Source of the DNA: Sarcocystis neurona
Taxonomy: Eukaryota; Apicomplexa; Conoidasida; Eucoccidiorida; Sarcocystidae
DNA length: 64,000 nucleotides
Reading direction: 5' to 3'
Assembly (NCBI GenBank): GCA_000727475.1
Contig: KL647296.1
Location: forward strand, 62,001 to 126,000
The position numbers and the translations under genes are program-made. Numbering within the stretch: position 1 is the first letter of the stretch; each line of letters starts with the position of its first letter. The notes beneath the pieces are model-generated. The model had not been told where the DNA came from. It saw only the letters and a list, made by a program, of their open reading frames with translations, and searched no databases. Of the stretch, positions 25,001 through 32,200 are shown piece after piece.

Positions 25001-27290
25001 TTTCCTGTCGAAAACGTGGCAGTTCCTTCGCATGCGACTCTTTGCAAATTTTCTTTGCTGCACGAACCAGACCGGAACAGCGCTCCACCACGCGTAGCAC
25101 CGTCCCCCACGTGCCCACGCCTACCACCTCCTCCATCTGCAGCAGCAACAGACACAAAACCACAGCAGCAGCAGCCATACGAAACAGATGCCGTAGGGAC
25201 AGTGCACCAACACCCCAGCGACAGCAACAATGGCAGAGCCGCGACGTGCAGCCCCGCAAACGCAACAGCAACACAGCGCAGCAGGCCGGTGCGCACAGAA
25301 GACGACGGAGTGGAGCACCCTACAGCAGAGGCGCCAACGCACAACAGCAGCAGCAGCCAACACAACAACAGCAGCAAGCAACACATAATCGGCAGCAACA
25401 GCAGTAGATACGCTAGTCGGCAACGGAGGTGAGGGAAGAGCAACGAAAACAACCAAGCTTTCCGCATCCGCTGCATATGCAGCACCGGCGCGAAGCCACG
25501 CCACAGCAGCTACAGCACCAGCAAACCCGCAGCACGAGCTACAGCACTATTGTGAATTGACAGATGTACGCAGCTGTGTACGTAAGTATATGCACGTACA
25601 GAAAGAAAGAGCCATCCCGAAAGAGAGAGAAGGAAAAAGATAAACAGAGACAAACAGGGAGAGGGAATAGATACGGAGAGAGAGAGGGAAACAGAGAGAA
25701 AAATACTGAGAGAAGAACACAGATATTCACATACCCAGAGAGGCACTTTCAAGTACTTACACAACACGTTGAAGAGAAAGACGACGGAGTCTCTACCCAT
25801 TTATGTACACGCACATCCTGTTTTCATACATGTTTACGTACTGAGACCGACGCGAGCAACACAAAGTCGGCTGTAGACAATGACCACTATTTACACTCGT
25901 GAAGAAATGCATAACGTATCTTCTCAGAAGCTCGTATAAAAGCTCCACTCTCCTATGTCACTACATATATATACACGAAGGTGCACACGTACGTACGAAT
26001 ATACACATAAGTAGACGAATATCCGTACGTCTACAGGCATTTACATATATATATATATACATATATATGTATGCAGAAAGGGAAGTACGTAAATACACAG
26101 AAACACTCAAGGGAGTTCATTTACCAAACCTAAGATACGCAGCACGTATACGAAGGTTAAGTAGCCGCGGCGTGCTATCTCGATACGCTACCTACCTACA
26201 CCTGTATATGCATGCCTACATACGTGCATATATGTGTATACACATATACGTATATATTCGAATGAAATTCTTCACTAGTTATCCTCATATTCGCCGACAA
26301 GACAAAGGAAAACGGAGTGCTGTAGCCAGATAGAGAGACACGGGGAGAGAGAGAGAGAAAGAAACAGGTAAAGTCCGTCACCTCCCGTAGGCACGCCGAC
26401 AGAACAAGTTTTCCTTTGTAGAAAACTACAAAAAACAAGTCTACCTGCCTACGAAGGAAAACCACACACGTACCCGGACTCACACACGCAGACTAACACA
26501 TATATATATGGTTCCTGTTTCTCATCGAAAAAAAGAGGCAGGTATTTATCCGACGCAGCAGGAGGGGCACATACGTCTACGCCTCACGTGATAGGCAGTG
26601 GTAATCGGCAGGGCGCTGCTTCGTACGAGGTGCTGTCGCTTCAAGACGCACCCCTCACTGCGGACACGTTTCAGATTGCATAACACCAGGTAATCCTCCT
26701 CCTGCTGTTCTTCACTCTCGCTGCCGCCCCCCCGCTGCAGCTCCTCTTCCTCTTGCACCACCATTTCCTCCTCCTGCTGCTGTTCTGCTGATATCATCCC
26801 CTCCTGCTGCCGCTCTGCTTCTGCTCGTCTCTGCCCCTCCCGCTGTCGTTGTGGGTCCGCTGCCGCCACCCCCTCCGGCAGCTGCTGCTCCGCTGCCGCG
26901 GCCGCACCGAATGCGTCTGTCCACTCCCTTTCCTCTTTCCCCCTCTCTGTTACACAACAAACGGAGTCGTCCTGCATCATCTGCTCCTCCTGCTGCTCCT
27001 GCATGTCCTGCTGCTGCTGCATCTCATCCTGTTGCTGCGTCACCTGCTGCTCCTCCTCCTCCATCTCCTCCTCCTGCTGCGGGGTGTCCCTCCCCGTCCC
27101 CTGTTGCGTGAGTCCCTCCGACTCCTGCCACTGCTTCAGCGTTCTCTCCTGTTGCTGCTGCTCCAGCAGTCCCCTTCCCCCTGCTGCTGCATGGCCTTCT
27201 CCTTCTCCTGTTGCTGCATCTACCTTCTCCTCATAGTTCACTGCGTTTCCCGGCGCCTGCTGCACAAGCCGCAAGCGTCTGTGCTGTTTC
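4993..27290 (-). CDS. Giant calcium-dependent protein kinase (CDPK), multi-exon locus
   Basis: This is a serine/threonine kinase of the CDPK family, in which Ca2+ binding to C-terminal EF-hands activates an N-terminal kinase domain. CDPKs control secretion, motility, invasion and egress in apicomplexans. Visible in protein order: glycine loop GVGTWGTV, lysine in AAKKI, HRDVKLEN, VDFGLA, F-helix DSDLWATG, C-lobe ending THPWF, junction helix, then four EF-hand positions. My exon model (minus strand) is 26588-27290, 23931-25136, 22987-23211, 18155-18673, 12787-about 16959, 10684-10873, 10004-10141, 7421-9374 and 4993-5830. Phases agree at nearly every junction. Family members have about 500 residues; this one has at least about 3300 because of Ala/Gln/Ser/Glu-rich insertions. 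The 5' end is unresolved and further exons may lie above 27.3 kb. Family assignment is firm. The linker exon and the exact EF-hand 1 splicing are inference. Confidence 0.88.
5600..5725. repeat. CAG-type trinucleotide tract inside coding exon
   Basis: Imperfect (CAG)n/(CAGCAA)n DNA on the plus strand. On the coding minus strand it gives Ala-rich sequence between EF-hands 3 and 4 of the kinase. It stays in frame despite its imperfection, as expected for a homopolymeric amino-acid repeat tolerated in protein. Confidence 0.85.
5831..7420 (-). other. CDPK intron between EF-hand 2 and EF-hand 3 exons
   Basis: The donor is ctctgcag/gtattc at 7420 and the acceptor is ctgcag at 5831-5836, both read on the minus strand. 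Joining them gives EELC-R-AAFRYFD, the family-typical junction. The intron is TA/TG-rich with a (TA)n tract near 6583-6606. I see no gene inside. Confidence 0.85.
7421..9374 (-). CDS. CDPK exon: long insertion plus EF-hand 2
   Basis: This exon of 1954 bases encodes about 651 residues. Its acceptor is tttgtag at 9375-9381 (minus strand) and the first residues read EDFRWGLLLARDFCTAEF. Near the end the entering helix WLDDVVAGM is followed by the canonical EF loop DTDGSGTIEFVE, then FLAASLDQWDLLHREELC, a strong match to CDPK EF-hand 2. Between lie Ala/Ser/Glu/Gly-rich repeats and one less repetitive hydrophobic stretch (coding 8650-8850) reading LKPGLRSLRRLAVLH and LLPYILNVHALLGLP. Both splice phases (1 in, 2 out) fit the neighbouring exons. 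The EF2 assignment is certain; the 5' boundary is well supported. The function of the insertion is unknown. Confidence 0.88.
9375..10003 (-). other. CDPK intron in the EF1-EF2 linker
   Basis: This is non-coding in my model, with CA/TA-rich patches and a GTA/GTG-type short repeat near 9595-9650. A small additional exon around 9740-9860 (coding minus) cannot be excluded because the frame stays open there, but it has no family motif and no convincing donor. Confidence 0.5.
10004..10141 (-). CDS. CDPK small exon completing EF-hand 1 loop (tentative)
   Basis: The upstream exon stops in the EF-hand 1 loop with phase 1. Splicing to the acceptor gaacaaag (minus strand, just above 10141) gives the loop DRNQKGILSLAQ followed by VQGMSLG, which aligns with the usual VLSLEELxxGL pattern. 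The exon then runs Arg/Lys- and Ser-rich. A phase-1 donor after IRH near 10004 would join it to LEDFRWGLLL of the next exon. The boundaries are inferred from phase and family pattern only. Confidence 0.5.
10142..10683 (-). other. CDPK intron splitting EF-hand 1
   Basis: The strong donor ctctcgc/gtaagt (minus strand) sits at 10682-10683. The intron contains a CT/GA-rich stretch at 10300-10430 and a (TA)n microsatellite at about 10456-10484. No gene is visible inside. Confidence 0.7.
10684..10873 (-). CDS. CDPK exon: junction helix and first part of EF-hand 1
   Basis: The encoded sequence includes SSFAALKTLQRAF, VVAREMSDEVEV and then LRALFAALDRNQKGILS. This is the CDPK regulatory junction helix followed by EF-hand 1, where typical members read ALxxIAxxLSxEEIxxLRxIFxxLDxNxDG. 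Loop position 5 is Lys instead of an acidic or polar ligand. The low-coordinate end is the donor gtaagt. The high end (acceptor gcgcag near 10874) is inferred, because it keeps phase 0 with the preceding linker exon. Confidence 0.75.
10874..12786 (-). other. CDPK intron, GA- and CTG-rich
   Basis: On the plus strand it carries a purine-rich stretch (about 10970-11330, GAA/GAG repeats) and CTG repeats at 12345-12640. Both leave several frames open by composition alone. I find no family motif in any frame and treat it as intron. The purine tract next to the EF1 exon could in principle be an exon extension. Confidence 0.5.
12345..12640. repeat. CTG/CAG tandem repeat with 12-bp higher-order unit
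   Basis: Imperfect CTG repeats include several copies of a 12-bp unit of the form tcgctactgctg around 12400-12480. Three frames remain open on each strand across much of it, so the long frames here are not evidence of genes. Confidence 0.85.
12787..16959 (-). CDS. CDPK giant low-complexity linker exon (probable)
   Basis: About 1390 codons are open without a stop between the kinase C-lobe exon and the EF-hand exons, on the same strand. Composition is Ala/Ser/Gln-rich with poly-Ala, poly-Ser and Gln runs. Long parts are not simple repeats, with ordinary mixed sequence such as EEKFLHLRRVVSDAAVAW and MRDKYLRFCW. The low-coordinate end has the strong donor caccgtcgc/gtaagc in phase 0, which matches the phase-0 acceptor proposed for the junction exon. 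I cannot fix the high-coordinate acceptor. Alternatives are a separate single-exon gene or an intron kept open by CAG repeats. A normal CDPK has only about 20-30 residues here. Confidence 0.55.
16960..18154 (-). other. CDPK intron between C-lobe and linker exons
   Basis: It contains a dense CAG tract at 17080-17316, CA-rich DNA, and at 17640-18100 a purine-rich stretch on the plus strand. The exact acceptor at the low-coordinate end is not resolved. No gene is seen. Confidence 0.5.
17080..17316. repeat. Imperfect CAG microsatellite tract
   Basis: Repeated CAG with interspersed TAGA and TACA units (agcagcagtagacagcag type). On the minus strand two frames read Cys/Leu-rich or Ala/Val/Tyr-rich sequence without biological character. 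It lies in a kinase intron. Confidence 0.9.
18155..18673 (-). CDS. CDPK exon: kinase C-lobe end
   Basis: The exon (173 codons, phase 0 both ends) begins IQHTAVDFSAPCWRRVS and continues AECKDLIRRLLYNPF, the subdomain X-XI sequence of CDPKs (typically FxxPxWxxVSxxAKDLIxxLL). A run of about 110 residues rich in Gln, Arg and Ser interrupts it before TLTHPWFA, the conserved domain end. Acceptor tctgcag and donor gct/gtgtgt are on the minus strand. Confidence 0.9.
18674..22986 (-). other. Long CDPK intron (4.3 kb)
   Basis: Joining the donor after EIMHK to the acceptor before IQHTAV gives continuous kinase sequence. The intron is rich in (TA)n (19028-19054, 19554-19570, 20355-20370), CA repeats, a dispersed motif with core gacagcggcag (20164, 20333, 20440), and CAG-rich DNA at 20950-21900. 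A plus-strand open frame at 20954-21457 lies inside (see rejected items). Confidence 0.75.
21108..21239. repeat. 66-bp tandem duplication
   Basis: Two copies starting cgaacacgca, at 21108 and 21174. The period is exactly 66 bp, a multiple of three, and the copies are about 90% identical. It lies in a CDPK intron. Confidence 0.85.
22987..23211 (-). CDS. CDPK exon: activation segment and F-helix
   Basis: 75 codons, phase 0 in and out. It encodes RSRVGTVYHLSPYML, then KGLPYDEVDSDLWATGVLL and YMLLSGTPPFQGNTEAEIMHK. This is the kinase P+1 loop, F-helix (conserved Asp in DLWATG) and following helices. The usual APE motif reads SPY, so the Glu that normally pairs with an Arg of the C-lobe is missing. 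Donor aag/gtgagg on the minus strand. The acceptor gtgatgcag is the best phase-compatible choice. Confidence 0.88.
23212..23930 (-). other. CDPK intron within the activation segment
   Basis: 719 bp between the DFG-containing exon (donor agacga/gtaggt) and the P+1-loop exon. Content is CA/AT-rich with no repeats of note. An alternative donor four bases downstream is possible but changes the phase. Confidence 0.65.
23931..25136 (-). CDS. CDPK exon: kinase N-lobe, catalytic loop and DFG
   Basis: 402 codons, phase 0 at both ends. Order: EEVVGVGTWGTVLRV (glycine loop), AAKKICK (ATP Lys), RFRQEIALYRQLDHPHI (helix C Glu), IYLVMEYCRGGDLLSW (hinge; gatekeeper Met), an insertion of about 140 residues rich in Glu/Gln/Arg, RFVTQLLSALAYLHQ, AHRDVKLENLLL (catalytic loop, near 24370), a further insertion of roughly 105 residues, then VALVDFGLACRF (DFG at 23985-23993). 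All residues needed for catalysis are present. Insertions fall in surface loops, but the one between HRD and DFG is unusual. A Met gatekeeper differs from the small (Gly) gatekeeper of Toxoplasma CDPK1. Acceptor ctgctgcag immediately precedes the codon for the Met before EEVVG. Confidence 0.95.
25137..26587 (-). other. CDPK intron upstream of the kinase domain
   Basis: Joining the donor tatcac/gtgagg to the acceptor before MEEVV gives TTAYHMEEVVGVGTWG, a natural kinase-domain start. The intron is CAG-rich near 25140-25540, purine-rich at 25600-25720 and TA-rich near 26045-26070. No gene is seen. Confidence 0.65.
26588..27290 (-). CDS. CDPK N-terminal Gln/Glu-rich exon (5' end unresolved)
   Basis: The frame encodes about 230 residues rich in Gln, Glu and Met (blocks such as EEEMEEEEQQ and QQQQDMQEQQEEQ), then a normal segment YLVLCNLKRVRSEGCVLK, and ends SSALPITTAYH at a strong donor (gtgagg). 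Phase 0 matches the next exon, where the kinase domain begins one residue later. The high-coordinate end lacks an ATG. An acceptor near 27260-27290 (gtgcag or aaacag) suggests more exons upstream. The predicted Gln/Glu repeats resemble a coiled coil, but composition bias alone could explain this. Confidence 0.65.
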
Positions 27291-29250
27291 CAAAGAGGCT
27301 ACTGCTGTTGCTATTTTAGCCAAAACACCAAACGCAGATGCCTGCAGCTGCCATTAGCGCCTCCTGGCCTATAAAAGCTGTCGCAGCGATTGAGAGGCAT
27401 TCTGTCTCTAGGTTCTGCCGCTGCTACTTCTGCAGTGCTGCTGCTTCTGCACTGCTGTTGCTCCCGCACTGCTGTTGCTTTCGCACTCCTGCTCCTTTCG
27501 CGCTGCTCCTGCTCCTTTTGCCCCTGATGATTTCCCACTGCCGCCCCTGCTCCTGCTGCCCGCCCTGTTCCAGCGGTGATGTCACTACTAATCCATCTCC
27601 TGCCAACTAAAGCAGAACAGCTCAGCCACCGCGCGACTCACACTGCCACTGGCGGCGCCGTTAGTGCTGCCGCTGGTGCTGGTCGCCGGGCTCTTCCTCA
27701 CAAACGTGTTCCGTGTCGTGCTACGGCTTCTACGGCTTCACCCGCTGCTGTATTTTCTGCCGCAGCGGCGGCGTTTGCTGTCCCTTTGGTTCCTGTTGTC
27801 GAGGCTGTCGTTGCTTCTGTTGACAGAGGAACAGCGGCCTCAAGTGCAGCTCCTACTCCGGATTCCTCTTTCAGCTAGAGTGGCTGCTGCTTTCCGTGCT
27901 GCTCACGTTTCGCTGGTGCTGTGGCTCCTGTTGCCACTACCAGTGGTCCTGAAAGTCTTGCACGACTGCTACATCTCTTGCGGCTGCTGCTGTTTCTGCC
28001 GCCACGAGCGCTACTGCTGGATCTGCTTTCTCTCAACTGCGGCTGCTGCTGCTCGCGACGGGAGACCGTTTCTGCTGGCAGCGCTCCCCTTTTGTCCAGA
28101 TCTTCCGAAACAGATGTAGACGCAGCGCCAGCAACGCGAAGGGTCAGGAAACACAAACAGTAGTGGCAGCGGCAGCACTCTTTCAACGACACGGCTGTAA
28201 AAGTCCACCAGCTCATGAGTCCGCACCAGCGTAAAACACGCGGCAGCCTTTCAGCGGCCGCGAAGACACAGCAGCAGCAGCGCTACAGCGTCACACCAAC
28301 TCAGAGACGTATAACGCATTTTCTACGCAACAACAGCAGCAACAGGTCCTGCAGGAGTGGCGCCGCCATCCCACTCTGGCGATTTCGCAGCACTACGCTC
28401 ACGTCAGCCCGTTTACAGGAGCAAAACAGGCCGTGCAACAGCAACAGCAATTCTTGGTTGACCCTTCAATAAAATTTTTCCGGCACTGAGCTTGCTGCTC
28501 TCTAGAACAAGTCGAGACATCTAAACATGGAGCGAAGTGAACAGATTTGATGTGGGTCTCTTTGGGAGACTTGCAGCAGCCAGATCGAGACGCAGCATGA
28601 GGAACAACAGCCACAGCAACAGAAGCAGCGACGGCGAGTGGCTGCCACAGAAGAGCAGTAAGCCGTATCACTGACTGCTGGAGACCACATTGCTCACGCA
28701 GGCCTATATTCTATTATTATTACTCACTGAGACGCGTACGCACGCAGCAATTCATAGACATAGATACGTCCGCATGTATTCGTCTGCACTGCGAAAGAAG
28801 CAACTGGATCCAGCTTTTGCCTCACTTGATGCAACGCGAAAACGAGAAGCGCGGTCTGAAGCCGAGAATGCGGCAGCAGCCGATCCCCCGTGGACGTTGT
28901 CGATCAGCAACAGCAGGGTAGCGAGCGTGGATAGCGGAAACAGCAAGACCGTTCCCTGGTAGAAGCAGGAACGACGGTTGCAACGGCAAACACAGCAGCA
29001 GGAAGAGCCGCACCAGCAGCAGCCGCGCCACCAACAGTGGCACTATCAACCGCAGTTGTAACAACAGCCGCCCCAGCAACACCTACAGCAGCGCTAACGT
29101 GTACATGGTCAGCTGCAGGGAGACGGAAAAGATCATCTACACGATTCGTTGAAGAAAAAGTAGCCGCAGAAGATACAGCACTAGCAGACACAGAGAGACG
29201 GGCGCCAACATGAACGCATATATATAATCTAACGTATAGACATGAGTGCA
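27291..29250. other. CTG-rich region upstream of resolved kinase exons
   Basis: CTG/GCT-rich DNA (27420-28110) leaves many frames open. On the minus strand around 28040-28250 a frame reads TLVRTHELVDFYSRVVERVL, which looks like ordinary protein and could be a 5' exon of the kinase. I found no firm splice pair to join it. From 28250 to 29250 the DNA is CAG-rich without a recognisable product. Confidence 0.35.
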
Positions 29251-32200
29251 GATAGAAACAGAGGGAAAGGCCGATATGTCAACCGTATACCCTGGCAGCA
29301 GCCTGTCAGATATCTCTGGCTGTGCGAGAAAAAATTTTAGGCCTTGTCCTCATTGGGGAATTAGCACAAAGAATACCACGCACGAAAGACACATGTGGTA
29401 CATTTACAGATACGCAAGTGTGCTCAGGTTACTGACAAATACACGGAAAAGGGCGGACAGAGTCTTGTTTCTTTTCCTGCATGCAGACGCGCAGATGCAT
29501 AGACTATACGTACCGTATAAAACTATCTGGCGACGCATACGGATATAGATAGCGGTCCATAGATGGAGGGGAAAAACGTGTAACTGCATACGCCACGTTC
29601 ACACAGGTGCATTACGGCTAGGCCAGGTGATACCAGGGGCGAGACATTTCCCCAAATGCACAGACGCTAAAGGTTAGTTCGCAGACGGACAACATTCACA
29701 TGTGCTACATGTTGGTGAGCCAAACAGGCATGACGTTTCGCTGCGCGTACAAACACCGAAAAAAGAATGCTTAGAAGGGTTTCCAAACCATCCGGCGGCC
29801 TTGGTTGTAGTATCTGTACACCGCAGGTCGACTGTACGTACACTGCAGCAGGACCGTGAAGCACTTCGAGTGTCCGTGCGTCGCACGTCGGCGCCAGGTA
29901 CACACCGTTTCTGTAGTGTGGAGGTCCCGTGTGTAGGTGACTAGATGACACACTAGTACTGATGTGGAGAGATATTCCCGGGGAAAACAGTGATATTTTT
30001 TCCCCTCCGATTTACAGATTCCCTTGTCAGCGCAGGCCGTCAGCGACAGAGGATAGTGATCCGGCAATGTTTGTTGCCTGGGTGATGCACATGCCGACAG
30101 ACGGGTCTCGACATTACCGGCTGCGCGGAGCGAGAGGCAGCACACCAAGCGAAAGTGGGAGTAATACACGCAGGCGGGGCGTTTCGTCTGACTGCTACAG
30201 CTCCTTTTGAAACAGCAGAAGCAATAACCTCAGCAGTTTCACGACGGGAAGCAGCATCCGCCGCAGAGCGCAGAACGTCATTCGGCAGCTGCGGCAGCAC
30301 GGGCAGCCTCCGGCAACTTCTGCGGTATCACGGTGGAAGGAACACCGTTGGGCATCAGCTTCAGCAGTAGCGGGGAAGCAACAGCAGCCGCAGCAATATT
30401 TGCAATGCCCGTAACGGAAGCGGAAAAAAAGGCACACGCAGCCAGGCACCGTCTTTTTCCGACCCCGTAGTGTTGTGCTCACGTACTTACCACGCACACA
30501 ACAGCTGTGTTGCATGTACATAAGAGTAACATGCGCAAGTCAGCATAGCGTAAGCGCAGATACACAATCGTGATATACATCAAGTGGACAACGGGTTTAC
30601 GCGTATTATACATATCAGCTGAGTATGTACGTGAATGAGTAGTTTGTTTCTGAACTATACTATTTACGCGTGGTTACGCGCGTACGTACACACGTTGCTA
30701 CTTTAGTAGTTCGTGGAGTGGCGAGTTATCTAGACGTAATTGTAAACTACCATCACTTACGATGATGCATACGTGTGTAGTGATACGAGGAGTGTACACG
30801 TACATAGGTATGGCACATCTGCTTACACTTATACTCTGCATACTACTGTATACTATAGTCCGTATAATGCACACTTAAATGTATTTTATGTTTGTGCGCA
30901 ATCCACGTGCAGACGAAAATCCAAATATGTTTGGTACTTACCAGATGTAGGTGAACTTACAGGTGGCGTTGTAGTTCGGGCACAGAAGCAGCGCCTGCTT
31001 GTTGCAATGGCGCAACCCGGCAAGCGCGACGTAGGCGCAGACTAAACGTTTTTAATACGTTATTAGAACATCACGTGTCTACCTCTCTGTATTTCTGCGA
31101 AAGTATACGTGGATGTGTGTGTGCCTAATCATATAGGCGTCTGTATTTTACTTGAGCGTCATGTGCTTATTTGTCTAGCTGTCTTTCTGCGCAGGTTTAT
31201 GTGTGTAACACAGTGGACGTGCACGTGCCTTGCTCCAAATGCTTGAGGGGATTCAGAACGGAGGGCAAGTTGCAAGTTACAAATTGATGCGCAGAGTTAT
31301 TTCAGAACTTACAAACATCCAATGAGTATGCGTATTCACAACCGTGGGTGTGCGGTCACACAGACACGGATAAATTAGAGTTCTGACCTAGAGTAACTCT
31401 ACTGTACCCTTCCGCATGAGCTCGGCAAATGCAGCGTTTTACAGTACATCCACTGGGTCTCCTCCGATCGGACATGTATACGTAAGCCATATACACATGT
31501 GTATGCATTTCCTCAGTGTAGACACATATAACCATCTTAGGGAGATTTGCTCGTGTAGAACTTAGTCACTCACTGCACAAGCACAGTTGTCACAGTAAAT
31601 AAAGTTGTATAAAGTTGCGTGAAGGACACGCATGGATACACATGTATACATATACGAGACAAGCACACGAATATATGTCGAAGTGGTCAGTGTGGATACA
31701 GAGAGACAAAAGGAGACAGAGAAGAACAAAAAGAGACATAAACGCTGCATGCACACATTGCACAGAACTGTATCTGAACCCGAGTGTGAACCGGTGTACG
31801 GGTGCGTCGTAATCTCAACACAGAGCGTCCGTCAGGAGGTACAGTGCACACATACTTACACGCTGATATACACGTATATACGCTTAGACCACGTGTACAT
31901 ATGTATGCAGGTACGTGTATACATCTATACATATATATATATATGTACACGCAAAACGCATACGTATCACCAGACACAAGAAACAAAATTGCGCGTTTGT
32001 GCACGTTTGTTTAATTGAGATGTAGCAGAAATAACCTCTCCCGCTCGTGTTCAAATGTGCATCCTGCACGCTTCTTGGACCGCACACACACGTCTCGTGC
32101 CTGTTATGCCGTCCGCTCCGAAGTGGTAATAATTACGTTGAATCCTACTACAAGGGACACAGAACTATTGACGTTTAGGAGGGATAATATGTCTAATCTT

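Noticed and set aside
27311..27538. Frame starting MGNHQGQ, suggestive of N-myristoylation of the kinase
   Set aside because: The first codon is GTG, not ATG, so there is no initiator methionine before the glycine.
28752..28946. Minus-strand frame resembling a signal peptide (LFPLSTLATLLLLI)
   Set aside because: It begins at TTG, is short, and joins nothing downstream.
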